Notes under the pieces: generated by a model
Told to the model about the DNA's origin: nothing
Databases searched by the model: none
What the model saw: only the letters and a program-made list of their open reading frames with translations
Shown here: piece after piece, positions 44,077 to 54,161 of the stretch
Layout: each line of letters starts with the position of its first letter
Position numbering within the stretch: position 1 is the first letter of the stretch
From: Turicibacter sp. TJ11
GTDB lineage: Bacteria > Bacillota_I > Bacilli_A > MOL361 > Turicibacteraceae
Direction: 5' to 3'
Assembly: GCF_021497505.1 (NCBI RefSeq)
Contig: NZ_CP069349.1
Location: 2,507,780 to 2,571,779 of the forward strand
DNA length: 64,000 nucleotides
Position numbers and translations under genes: made by a program

Positions 44077-44291
44077 AAGAACCTCCTTAGTTAATTAAAT
44101 CAACAGTATTATAACAAAGTCAGTTGTAAAAAAAGGTTATATTATGGTGCTTCTTAAAAAATGAAATCATCTGAAAAAGAAGAATGCATGTCATTCATTG
44201 TAATCGATCTTTTTTATGACAAGTATTAAATCGATTTTTATGATAAACTAATGATAGTTAGTTAAAATATCATGAATATTGGAGTGTAAAA

Positions 44292-44594
44292 ATGACAGCA
44301 TTAGAGAAAAAACTACAAGCCGAAGTCCTTAAAAACTGTGAATTAGCCGAAAAACAATGTGGATGTCAGATGACAAGATTTATTCAAACGATCGAGCGAT
44401 TTGGAATTGTGAAAACAGCACAAGAAATTTTAAGAAAAAGAAGAACTTCAGATTGTTTTAATAAATTAGCTGAAGCAGGGCGTCTTGAATTGACGATGGA
44501 AGCAACAATCGTAAAAGCAGAATATGCAGAATTATTTACCGATGATCAAGTCAATGATTGTTACGAATTGTTATGTGAACATGGCTATTATTAA
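44292..44594 (+). CDS. Hypothetical protein (100 residues) of a widespread small family
   Basis: The chain reads like a family I have seen in diverse bacteria, with the core F-I-Q-x-I-E-R-F-G followed by AQEILRKRR, then FNKLAEAGRLELTMEA and YAELFTDDQVNDCYELL. It is all-helical and cytosolic. Related sequences occur beside or within larger nucleic-acid-related proteins, but I cannot assign a role. A weak GGAG lies 9 bases before the ATG. It stands alone with a terminator. Confidence 0.6.
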   Translation: MTALEKKLQAEVLKNCELAEKQCGCQMTRFIQTIERFGIVKTAQEILRKRRTSDCFNKLAEAGRLELTMEATIVKAEYAELFTDDQVNDCYELLCEHGYY

Positions 44595-44603
44595 ATCATA
44601 GTG

Positions 44604-44638
44604 AAAAAGATTATCTTCATTAGTAAGATAATCTTTTT
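44604..44638 (+). terminator. Rho-independent terminator
   Basis: A 13-14 bp stem (AAAAAGATTATCTT/AAGATAATCTTTTT) and T-run. Confidence 0.9.
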
Positions 44639-44920
44639 TCTTGTTCTTTAAATTTATGAAAAGAAAAATGTTAGATAAAGAAGAAAAGATTCGTTTATTG
44701 GAATATTTCCTAGGAAAAGATGTAGAATGAGGGGCTATCTACATATGCGGTATTTTTTATTTTAACAAGATCATGATTTGCAATACTAAATACGATCAAT
44801 GAAAATTCCGTCAATAAGATGTTTATTATAAAATGATAGAAATGAATGGTGAATGTTTTTATTGAGTGTGTTTATGAAATCTTTATGGTATGAATGTCAT
44901 CAAGTTAGACAGAGGAGTGA
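44639..44920. other. Intergenic stretch with no supported gene
   Basis: Only a 24-codon frame without ribosome site (44656-44730) is seen. The promoter of the MerR gene should lie here but is not clear. Confidence 0.5.
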
Positions 44921-45709
44921 ATGAGCATGTTATTTACAATTGGCCAAGTGACTAAAATGTATCATCTTCGACATGATACGCTTAGATATTATGATCGAAT
45001 CGGTCTATTAAGACCAACGGTAAGAAACGAAAACGGGTATCGATATTATACCATTCGTGATATTGAATTATTAGAGTTTATTTTATTAAGCCGTCAATTA
45101 AATATCCCTATTAAGACGTTAAAAGAGATTTTGGATAAGGGAAATATCGATGAATATATTGAACTATTTTCTAGTCATGAAACGTTTATCGAAGAGAAGA
45201 TAAAGAGTTTAAATGAATTAAAAAAAGAAGTTGGACGATTTAAACAAAAAGCACTAGCGATGGGAAAGTTTCAAAATGTTCATTTACCAGATACCCTAAT
45301 CAAAAAATTTATCGATAAAAAAATTCTATTTGTGAGTCAAAATGGGGAAGAATCGTTAGCAGAGATTGTTAAAAATCGAGATTTAATAATTACAACGAAA
45401 AAAAATGAAGCTAACGAATTAGTCGTGGATAGTAGCATCATTGGATTTGAACTTATGAAAGAAGAATCTGTTAATCAGAAGGAATATAAAAATTATTTAG
45501 AGTATCACCTTAAAGGAGAGTGTATTGTATTATCACGAAAAGATACTATTGAAAATTTAATTGATTATTTAAATGAAGCTATAAAAAAATATCAAATCAC
45601 TTCTATTTTAAATGAAGCAGTTTTTCCGATCATTGAGTGTACATTTAATATGGTCAGAAGTGATGATAGTACAATTCACTTTGCTAATATTTATATTCCC
45701 ACTCATTAA
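44921..45709 (+). CDS. MerR-family regulator of the adjacent MATE pump
   Basis: 262 residues. LFTIGQVTKMYHLRHDTLRYYDRIGLLRP is the DNA-binding part; a helical linker follows, and the C-terminal region (from about 125) resembles a GyrI/BmrR-type ligand domain. GAGGAG precedes the start. It is followed 75 bases later by a MATE gene whose promoter has the 19 bp spacer typical of MerR activation, so the pair is probably a drug-inducible efflux unit. Confidence 0.9.
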   Translation: MSMLFTIGQVTKMYHLRHDTLRYYDRIGLLRPTVRNENGYRYYTIRDIELLEFILLSRQLNIPIKTLKEILDKGNIDEYIELFSSHETFIEEKIKSLNELKKEVGRFKQKALAMGKFQNVHLPDTLIKKFIDKKILFVSQNGEESLAEIVKNRDLIITTKKNEANELVVDSSIIGFELMKEESVNQKEYKNYLEYHLKGECIVLSRKDTIENLIDYLNEAIKKYQITSILNEAVFPIIECTFNMVRSDDSTIHFANIYIPTH

Positions 45710-45717
45710 AATATCTC

Positions 45718-45748
45718 TTGACTCTAGAGTTACTCCATACTTTATTCT
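45718..45748 (+). promoter_or_regulatory. MerR-type promoter of the MATE gene
   Basis: TTGACT (45718-45723), a 19 bp spacer, TATTCT (45743-45748). GAGT-T-ACTC (45727-45735) is an inverted repeat within the spacer. An over-long spacer with a dyad is the hallmark of promoters that MerR proteins activate by DNA distortion. Confidence 0.7.
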
Positions 45749-45784
45749 TTTCAAAGAATGAGTAGTTAGAGTGGAGGACATGAA

Positions 45785-47104
45785 ATGCAAGACAATATTT
45801 TACATCATGAAAAAATTCCGAAATTATTTTTAACTTTTTGTATTCCGGCCATCTTATCGATGCTAATAGCAGGTATGCAAACGATGATTGATGGATTATT
45901 TGTAGGAAATATATTAGGATCAAATGCGATGGCAAGTATCAATATTGCTGCTCCGTTTATGCAACTTATTTTAGGATTAAGTATGGTTGTTAGTGTTGGA
46001 ACGCAAAGTTATATGGGATTAAGAATCGGAGAAGGTAACGTTTCAAAGGCCCAAAATACATTTAAAACGTTTATTATCTTTATCGTAATCGCTGGAATCA
46101 TCATTACGATACTAGGAATTGGATTTAATGAACAAATTGCTTTATTTTTAGGTGCTAGCGACGTTTTAAAAGAATCTGTTTGCCTATATATTAAAACAAT
46201 TTCTATGTTTACGATTCCAATGGCTATTATGTTTTTGTTTGGGTTTTCAAATCGACTCATTGGGCATCCAGACTTATATTTTAAAGGAATGCTTTTAAGT
46301 TTAGTTTGTAACTTATTTTTGAATTACATCTTGATCGCTAAGCTGGATTTAGGAATTGTTGGGGCCGCCATCGCAACTGGAATGTCTTATTCGTCTGCTT
46401 TATTAATGGTAAGCCATCCGTTGTTCAGTAAAAAAAGTACCATCAATGTTTTTAGTGGAACGTTTGATCAAACGACGATATTACCTGTGTTATATAATGG
46501 TTCGTCTGAAGGGATTTGTTCATTATCTGCTGCGATTAGTGCCTATATTTTTAACATGGCATTTATGAATATAGCTGGTGAAAGTGGAGTAGCGGCTTTT
46601 ACAGCTATTAATTATATCGGGCAGTTTGGTGTCTATGTTTTATTCGGCATTTCAGATGGAATTGGACCGATTATTAGTTATAGTTACGGTGGTAAACTTT
46701 ATCATCGAGTGAAAGAAGCGTTAAAACTATCATATTTTGTTGGATTAGGAATTGGAAGTTTAGTGTTTATGACGTTATTTTTCTTTGGTCAAACTTTTAT
46801 TGAATGGTTTATTAAAGAAGATCCACAAATTATTCATTTAGCGACTCAAGGAGCTAAACTGTATTCCATTGCTTTTTTCATGAATGGTTTTAATATTATT
46901 AATTCAGGTTACTTCACTTTTATCGGAGAAGCACTGAAATCGGTACTGATCGCAAGTAGTCGTGGGTTCATCTTTATTCTATTAGGAATCATTTGTTTAC
47001 CAAAACTTCTTGGATTAAATGGAATTTGGTTAACGATTCCGTTTGCTGAATTTGTAACAGTTATTCTTGGAATTCTTTTGTTAAGAAAAAAAGTATCTAA
47101 TTAA
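45785..47104 (+). CDS. MATE family efflux protein
   Basis: 439 residues with twelve predicted helices. The first half contains FCIPAILSMLIAGMQTMIDGLFVG, the second a matching GSSEGICSLSAAISAYIFNMA. Gly- and Asn-rich loops are as in MepA-type pumps that export biocides and fluoroquinolones by Na+ or H+ exchange. GGAGG precedes the ATG. A MerR regulator lies immediately upstream. Confidence 0.9.
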   Translation: MQDNILHHEKIPKLFLTFCIPAILSMLIAGMQTMIDGLFVGNILGSNAMASINIAAPFMQLILGLSMVVSVGTQSYMGLRIGEGNVSKAQNTFKTFIIFIVIAGIIITILGIGFNEQIALFLGASDVLKESVCLYIKTISMFTIPMAIMFLFGFSNRLIGHPDLYFKGMLLSLVCNLFLNYILIAKLDLGIVGAAIATGMSYSSALLMVSHPLFSKKSTINVFSGTFDQTTILPVLYNGSSEGICSLSAAISAYIFNMAFMNIAGESGVAAFTAINYIGQFGVYVLFGISDGIGPIISYSYGGKLYHRVKEALKLSYFVGLGIGSLVFMTLFFFGQTFIEWFIKEDPQIIHLATQGAKLYSIAFFMNGFNIINSGYFTFIGEALKSVLIASSRGFIFILLGIICLPKLLGLNGIWLTIPFAEFVTVILGILLLRKKVSN

Positions 47105-47134
47105 ATAGAGATACCTCTCATTAAATAATGATAT

Positions 47135-47176
47135 AAAAAAGCTCATCAACAAGGTTATGTTTGATGAGCATTTTTA
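47135..47176. terminator. Bidirectional terminator between MATE and GntR genes
   Basis: GCTCATCAA/TTGATGAGC with A-run before and T-run after. Confidence 0.9.
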
Positions 47177-47196
47177 TTATGAATGATAACAATACA

Positions 47197-47904
47197 CTAT
47201 TTAATTGAGCTTGATTGAAGAAAGAATTTCACATGTTTATAATGATACGTTAATTTTGTAAAGTTAAATAACTGTCCAGATGATAAATATAGTTGTTGTA
47301 AGAAAATCATGGCGGGACTTGTCGTATCTAAATCCAGTAACTTAGCTACTTTTGAATCAAGTAGTTCAATATGAATATAGCTATCAGAAAAACCTAAATT
47401 TAAATTTAAAGCTGACGTTAAGTATTCAAAAATAGAGCGTTCAGCAATTTCTTTTGTTAAAAATGGAACAATGCTTTTTTTATAATAAGACTCTTCGTAA
47501 CACATAATGTCGTCATTTAGATATCGAATTCGTTTAATCATATAAACTTCTTCATTAGGATCGCATTCAAGAGATTTTATTAATTCTTCATCGGGCCTAA
47601 TGACGTCAAATTCTAATACTTTAGATGTGATATGAAAGTCTTTTAAAGAATTGGTTAAACCGGTCATAACATTTAAATCAATATAACCATTTCTACTTTT
47701 TTTTCTAACGAAGATTCCACTTCCTCGAACCTGATAAACAAGCCCCTTTAACACTAAAGATTCTAAGGCTTTAACAATCGTACTTTTACTAACCTGATAG
47801 TCTGCTGCTAAATTTTCAACGGTGGGTAACTTCGTTCCTTGAGGAATATTATTTTCATAAATATAGTTTTCTATTTCGTTTGCGATCTGTTCGTATTTCA
47901 GCAT
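47197..47904 (-). CDS. GntR/HutC-family regulator (UTRA domain)
   Basis: 235 residues. The winged helix at the N-terminus (KYEQIANEIENYIYENNI, then LAADYQVSKSTIVKALESL) is joined to a UTRA effector domain from about residue 75. UTRA proteins next to beta-glucoside PTS genes (BglR/TreR-like) sense phosphosugars. It is divergent from the PTS operon, and a perfect palindrome in that promoter is its probable operator. Ribosome site AAGGTG. Confidence 0.9.
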   Translation of the reverse strand: MLKYEQIANEIENYIYENNIPQGTKLPTVENLAADYQVSKSTIVKALESLVLKGLVYQVRGSGIFVRKKSRNGYIDLNVMTGLTNSLKDFHITSKVLEFDVIRPDEELIKSLECDPNEEVYMIKRIRYLNDDIMCYEESYYKKSIVPFLTKEIAERSIFEYLTSALNLNLGFSDSYIHIELLDSKVAKLLDLDTTSPAMIFLQQLYLSSGQLFNFTKLTYHYKHVKFFLQSSSIK

Positions 47905-47998
47905 AAATTACACCTTTATTATGTTTTATAGTTATTTTTTTTCAGTATAGCATAATTCAAAATAAAAACCAATATCGCTAAATTTTGTAAAATTTAAA

Positions 47999-48037
47999 CT
48001 GAAAACGCTTGAACAATTATACCGGTATAATTAAAAT
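47999..48037 (+). promoter_or_regulatory. Promoter, GntR-type operator and cre-like site of the beta-glucoside operon
   Basis: TTGAAC (48009-48014), 17 bp, TAAAAT (48032-48037). The spacer is almost exactly filled by the perfect 18 bp palindrome AATTATACCGGTATAATT (48015-48032), a likely GntR/HutC operator. Positions 47999-48013 (CTGAAAACGCTTGAA) fit the cre consensus with one mismatch and cover the -35, predicting CcpA repression. Both regulators are inferred. Confidence 0.8.
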
Positions 48038-48135
48038 ATAATCATACAATATTTTTTGTAAGGGTTTTTAAAAGGGGTTAATCTTTCAAAGTATTGTAGA
48101 GGGTTAAATTTGTAAAAAATTATGGAGGGATTAAT

Positions 48136-50019
48136 ATGTCCGGTTCAGTACGTGATTATGAGAAACTAGCAGTAGATATTATTCATGCTGTTGGAGGAAA
48201 AAATAATATTAGTAAGGCATCAAGATGTGCGACTCGTCTTCGACTGGTTTTAAAAGAAACACCAGCAAATGCTAAAGAGGAAGTATCTGCGCTAACAGGG
48301 GTTATCACTGTTGTCGAGAATAACGGACAATTTCAAGTTGTCATTGGGACACACGTAGGAAAAGTTTTTGATAAAGTAGCTAGTGAATTAAACTTAGATA
48401 GTCAAGCTTCAGAAGAAGATGCTCCAAAGGGAAGTGTTTTAAATCGAATCATTGCGACGATGTCTGCTGTATTCGCTCCATTCATTTATATTTTAGCAGC
48501 AGCAGGGATTTTACAAGGAGCGTTGATCTTAATTAACATGATTAATCCAGCTTTTGAAGCGACTGGAACATATGAAGTATTAAGTTTCATGTCATGGGCA
48601 CCATTTACATTCTTACCGATTTTTATTGCGATCACAGCATCGAAACACTTCAAATGTAATATGTTTATTGCAATTGGTTGTGTTGCTGCATTAGTCAGTC
48701 CAACATGGGCAGAAATGGCGGCACGAATCGCTTCGGGAGAAAGTATTAAATTTTTAGGAATCAGCTTAGCTGAAACGACTTATACATCATCAGTTTTACC
48801 ACCATTATTTTTAGTTTGGTTATTATCTTATGTTGAAAGATTTATTGAAAAAAGATTACCAGATGTCGTTAAGTCTTTATTTACACCATTACTTTGTATG
48901 CTAATCATGGTTCCGTTAACTATTTTAGCGATTGGACCGGTATCAGATGCTTTAGCGACAGCGATTGCGAATGCTTATAACACATTATATAATTTTGCAC
49001 CAGTTGTTGCTGCAGCAGTCATTGGAGGATTATGGCAAGCTGTTGTTATTTTTGGAGTACATTGGGGAGTAACACCAATGTGTTTAGCAAATTATGATTT
49101 ATACGGAATGGATACGTTCCAAGCGTTCCAAACGATGGCTGTTATTGCACAAACAGGTGCTGCTTTAGGGGTCTTTATTAAGGCAAAAAGCATGGCAACA
49201 AAAAATTTAGCTTTATCAGCTGGAATTACAGGATTATTTGGAATTACTGAACCAGCGATTTATGGAGTGACATTAAAATTTAAAAAACCATTTATTTGTG
49301 GATGTATTGCAGGAGCAATTGGAGCTGCTGTTGGATCATTCTTTAATATTGCATATTATGCGTATGCAGGATTACCAGGAGTCTTAACAGTGGTTAATGC
49401 GATTACACCAGATAATCCAAATTCAATTATTGGAATGTTAATTGGTGCAGCTATTTCATTATTTGGAGCTATTATTTTAGTTCAAATTGTAGGATTTGGA
49501 GAAACTGAAGAAGTTGAAGAAAAACAACCTGTTAAACCTGTTTTAATGGCAAATGATACAGAAGTAAAAAATCCATTAGCAGGTAAAGTAATGGCATTAG
49601 CAGATGTAAATGATCCAGTCTTTTCTTCAGGTGCTATGGGAAATGGAATTGCGATTGATCCAAGTGATAATAAGGTGTATGCACCATTTAATGGAACAGT
49701 GCTTTTCGTAGCAGAGACAAAACATGCGATTGGATTATGCTCAGAAGATGGAATTGAGTTATTAATTCATGTTGGAATGGACACGGTTAAAATGAATGGA
49801 AAAGGATTTAATTTAAAAGTTTCAGCTAACTCAACCGTAAAACAGGGAGATTTACTTTTAGAATTTGATCGTCAAATGATTGAGCAAGAAGGATATTCTT
49901 TAGTGACACCAGTCGTTATTACAAACAGTCACTGTTTTGAACAAAAGACGATTTGTGTTGAAGAAGTTGTTGAAAAAGGAAAACCAATTCTTAATTTAAA
50001 GAAAATGACAAATATGTAG
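48136..50019 (+). CDS. Beta-glucoside PTS enzyme II, domains B-C-A
   Basis: 627 residues. It imports aryl-beta-glucosides or cellobiose-like sugars and phosphorylates them. EIIB is N-terminal with phosphorylated Cys31 in SRCATRLRL. EIIC follows with about ten helices and the FGITEPAIYGV sugar-binding loop. EIIA is C-terminal with His545 in ELLIHVGMDTV. BCA order matches the BglF/BglP group. GGAGGGA precedes the ATG. It forms an operon with the hydrolase gene that starts 30 bases downstream. Confidence 0.95.
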   Translation: MSGSVRDYEKLAVDIIHAVGGKNNISKASRCATRLRLVLKETPANAKEEVSALTGVITVVENNGQFQVVIGTHVGKVFDKVASELNLDSQASEEDAPKGSVLNRIIATMSAVFAPFIYILAAAGILQGALILINMINPAFEATGTYEVLSFMSWAPFTFLPIFIAITASKHFKCNMFIAIGCVAALVSPTWAEMAARIASGESIKFLGISLAETTYTSSVLPPLFLVWLLSYVERFIEKRLPDVVKSLFTPLLCMLIMVPLTILAIGPVSDALATAIANAYNTLYNFAPVVAAAVIGGLWQAVVIFGVHWGVTPMCLANYDLYGMDTFQAFQTMAVIAQTGAALGVFIKAKSMATKNLALSAGITGLFGITEPAIYGVTLKFKKPFICGCIAGAIGAAVGSFFNIAYYAYAGLPGVLTVVNAITPDNPNSIIGMLIGAAISLFGAIILVQIVGFGETEEVEEKQPVKPVLMANDTEVKNPLAGKVMALADVNDPVFSSGAMGNGIAIDPSDNKVYAPFNGTVLFVAETKHAIGLCSEDGIELLIHVGMDTVKMNGKGFNLKVSANSTVKQGDLLLEFDRQMIEQEGYSLVTPVVITNSHCFEQKTICVEEVVEKGKPILNLKKMTNM

Positions 50020-50045
50020 TTAAATGAAGAAAAAAGGAGAAATAA

Positions 50046-51488
<1,443 letters not shown>

Positions 51489-51503
51489 GTCATAAAATAT
51501 AGT

Positions 51504-51543
51504 AAAAGAAGGAATCACCTAATTAGAAGTGGTTCCTTCTTTT
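51504..51543 (+). terminator. Rho-independent terminator
   Basis: AAAAGAAGGA-TCAC pairs with GTGG-TCCTTCTTTT after the PTS operon. Confidence 0.9.
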
Positions 51544-51596
51544 ATAAAGATGAGTAGTTAAAAAGACAGGTAAAAGACTATAAGCAGAGGAGTGCA

Positions 51597-52424
51597 ATGA
51601 GTGTTTATTTAGCTGAATTTATTGGAGTTAGTATCCTGATTTTTTTAGGATGTGGAGTGATTGCTGGAAATTCACTAAAAGAATCTGGAACATTTAAAGT
51701 TGGATCGTTAGCGATTAATTTAGTTTGGGGATTTGCGGTGGCAATCGCCATGTATGCGGTAGGAGATATTAGTGGAGCTCACTTAAATCCTGTCATTAGT
51801 GTGACACAAGCATTAAGAGGAAATCTAAGCTGGACACTTGTTCCGGGCTATGTTTTGGCACAAGTTTTAGGGGCGATGTTTGGAAGTTTTTTAGTTTATT
51901 TAGAGTTTTTACCTCATTGGGAAGTAACGGAAGATGAAACCGTAAAGCTTGATGTTTTTGTGACTTCACCACAAATTCAACATACGATGGGGAATTTTAT
52001 CAGTGAATATCTTGTCACCTTTACGTTAATCTTTTTTCTGTTTATCCTTGATAAAAATCAGTTCGTAGAAGGAATAAAACCATTAGTGGTTGGAGGAATC
52101 ATTTTTTCATTAGGAACTTGTTTTGGAGGCGTTACAGGTGCTGCTTTGAATCCAGCTCGTGACTTAGGTCCACGGTTAGCTCATTTTTTATTACCTATTC
52201 CGGGAAAAGGATCGTGTGATTTTGGATATGCATGGATTCCAATTACTGCTCCACTGCTTGGAGGAATTACAGCTACATTTGTTTATTTAGCTATTTATGA
52301 AAAAGTCATCGATGTAAGATTATTTGTGATCATGCTCCTAAATATAGTTGTTTTATCTTTAATCAAAGTCAACTCAAAAATTAATTTAAAAAAATTAAGT
52401 TTCATTAAAATGCATAAGTCATGA
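51597..52424 (+). CDS. Aquaglyceroporin (MIP family, GlpF-like)
   Basis: 275 residues with six helices and two pore loops. The second loop has the standard NPARDLGPR, with the Asp that marks glycerol facilitators. The first reads SGAHLNPVISV, with Val where the family usually has the Ala of NPA. The C-terminal ~35 residues form an extra hydrophobic plus basic tail. It passes glycerol or other small polyols. AGAGGAG lies before the ATG. No glpK or glpD is nearby. Confidence 0.9.
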   Translation: MSVYLAEFIGVSILIFLGCGVIAGNSLKESGTFKVGSLAINLVWGFAVAIAMYAVGDISGAHLNPVISVTQALRGNLSWTLVPGYVLAQVLGAMFGSFLVYLEFLPHWEVTEDETVKLDVFVTSPQIQHTMGNFISEYLVTFTLIFFLFILDKNQFVEGIKPLVVGGIIFSLGTCFGGVTGAALNPARDLGPRLAHFLLPIPGKGSCDFGYAWIPITAPLLGGITATFVYLAIYEKVIDVRLFVIMLLNIVVLSLIKVNSKINLKKLSFIKMHKS

Positions 52425-52505
52425 TAACGATTTAAATTAAAATTTTTTGATCATTGAGTCATCTTTTAGGATTGAAAAATATTGATTGTTTTTTATAGAG
52501 TCGCT

Positions 52506-52549
52506 AAAAAACCATTCTCTTAATTTGGTGTAAGAGAATGGTTTTTTTT
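52506..52549 (+). terminator. Rho-independent terminator
   Basis: A 15 bp stem (AAAACCATTCTCTTA and its complement) with eight T, after the MIP gene. Confidence 0.95.
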
Positions 52550-53093
52550 GTCTAATGTAAGAGATTTAATGTTTTATTATAAGTATATATTATAGAATTT
52601 ATAATAATAATTTATTTTACTTATGGTTGCAATGGGATTAAACTATAACTGTGAAATTCATTAGGAGGTTTTGACATAATGAATAAAAAGAGACTGATTC
52701 AAAAATATAATCCATAACAGTAAAAATAAGAGTGACTTAGGCTTAATCAATCTATATGTTTATTTCATAGTGATTAAACATTTTAAACAATCTAATTTTT
52801 AGCTAATAATGACATGAGTTTATGAGATATAAGTTACTTGAGTCAATAGATATTAACGGTACAAAGTAGATTATAGGTTTAAGTCGTGAAAAAATAGACA
52901 TCATAAGAATAGACCGTTACTTTAAGTAAGTATTGAAACTTAGAGCGGTTGAAATAAAGATTTTTAATAACTAGTTAGTTAGTATAATTTATTTCAATGT
53001 TAGTTTTATTATCTATCAACATTTCTAAAAAAATTGTCAAAAATAAAAGGAGATCAAATTACTTTGTAAGGTGATCGAAAGGAGACTTAACAT
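52550..53093. other. Long leader/intergenic region before the bile salt hydrolase gene
   Basis: It contains a 12-codon frame (52679-52717) behind a perfect AGGAGG, perhaps a decayed gene start or a leader peptide. At 53052-53076 a hairpin (GATCA and TTAC with GTAA and TGATC) lies between a first GGAG and the functional AAAGGAG. Otherwise it is AT-rich without genes. Confidence 0.45.
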
Positions 53094-54083
53094 ATGTGTA
53101 CAGCATTATCATTAACAGCAAAAGATGGTTCACATTTATTCGGTAGAAATATGGATATTGAATATTCATTTAATCAGTCAATTTTATTAACACCACGTCG
53201 CTTTGACTATAAAAATCGTGCAACAGGTGAAATGAATCAAACAAAGTATGCAGTCATTGGAATGGGAACCATTATTGATGAACATCCATGTTACGCAGAG
53301 CTTTTTAATGAAAAAGGATTAGCAGCAGCGGGATTAAACTTCCCTAACTACGCACACTGGGATGAAAAAGCGATCGAAGGAAAAACAAATATTCCTCCTT
53401 ATGATTTAGTTTTATGGGTGACTGCAAACTTTGAAACTGTTCAAGAGGTAAAAGAAGCTTTAAAAGATGTTGTTTTAGTTGATGTTCCTGTCAATGAACA
53501 AACTCCAATTGCTCCTTTACACTGGATGATTTGTGATAAAACAGGTGAAAGTATCGTTGTAGAAAAAACAGTTAATGGTTTAAGTGTTATGGATAATAAA
53601 GTAGGAGTTTTAACGAATGCGCCAACTTTTGATTGGCATTTAACAAACTTAACTCAATACATGGGATTAACGTCGACACAACCAAAAGATACAACACTCG
53701 GAGAACAAGAATTACATCCATTAGGACAAGGGCTTGGTGCTTTCTCATTACCAGGAGATTATTCATCACCATCACGCTTTGTTAAAGCTGCTTTCTTACG
53801 TAATAATATCGATTATGCAAATGTTAATTACTCTGGAATCAGTGAATTCTTCCACATCTTAAATGGAGTGGCAATGGTTCGAGGATCAGTCGTTACTCCT
53901 CAACATTTAAATGACATTACGTTATATACATCTTGTATGGATCAAGAACGTGGAATTTATTATTATAATACTTATACAAATCATACGATTTCAGCTATTA
54001 ATATGCATAATGAAGATTTAGACGCAAAAGAAATTAAATCATTTAAATTTAATGATGAATTTGCTGTGACTTTACAAAATTAA
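53094..54083 (+). CDS. bsh: Bile salt hydrolase (choloylglycine hydrolase)
   Basis: 329 residues, an Ntn-hydrolase that frees taurine or glycine from conjugated bile acids. Met1 removal exposes Cys2, the nucleophile. Arg18 and Asp21 (FGRNMD), Asn175 (LTNAPTFDW) and Arg228 (SPSRFVKAAF) are at the positions conserved in BSH of Clostridium perfringens, and the N-terminus MCTALSLTAKDGSHLFGRNM is very close to it. That resemblance favours BSH over penicillin V acylase. No signal peptide; cytosolic. AAAGGAG precedes the ATG. An MFS carrier gene follows after 78 bases. Confidence 0.94.
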   Translation: MCTALSLTAKDGSHLFGRNMDIEYSFNQSILLTPRRFDYKNRATGEMNQTKYAVIGMGTIIDEHPCYAELFNEKGLAAAGLNFPNYAHWDEKAIEGKTNIPPYDLVLWVTANFETVQEVKEALKDVVLVDVPVNEQTPIAPLHWMICDKTGESIVVEKTVNGLSVMDNKVGVLTNAPTFDWHLTNLTQYMGLTSTQPKDTTLGEQELHPLGQGLGAFSLPGDYSSPSRFVKAAFLRNNIDYANVNYSGISEFFHILNGVAMVRGSVVTPQHLNDITLYTSCMDQERGIYYYNTYTNHTISAINMHNEDLDAKEIKSFKFNDEFAVTLQN

Positions 54084-54105
54084 TAAAAACTTGTTTATCA
54101 AAAAT

Positions 54106-54129
54106 ATGCTCCTTAAGTTTAAGGAGCAT
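54106..54129 (+). promoter_or_regulatory. Hairpin between bsh and the MFS gene
   Basis: An 11 bp perfect inverted repeat (ATGCTCCTTAA/TTAAGGAGCAT) with no T-run. It may act as an mRNA processing or partial attenuation site within the operon. Confidence 0.6.
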
Positions 54130-54161
54130 CTCTAATTAGTCATGTAGAAAGGTCGATTTTT

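Noticed and set aside
44656-44730. A 24-codon frame (MKRKMLDKEEKIRLLEYFLG).
   Set aside because: No ribosome binding site and no context; it may be chance or a tiny remnant.
52679-52717. A 12-codon frame behind a perfect AGGAGG as an attenuating leader peptide for bsh.
   Set aside because: It lies about 375 bases before bsh and has no run of regulatory codons or obvious terminator/antiterminator pair; a decayed gene start is as likely.
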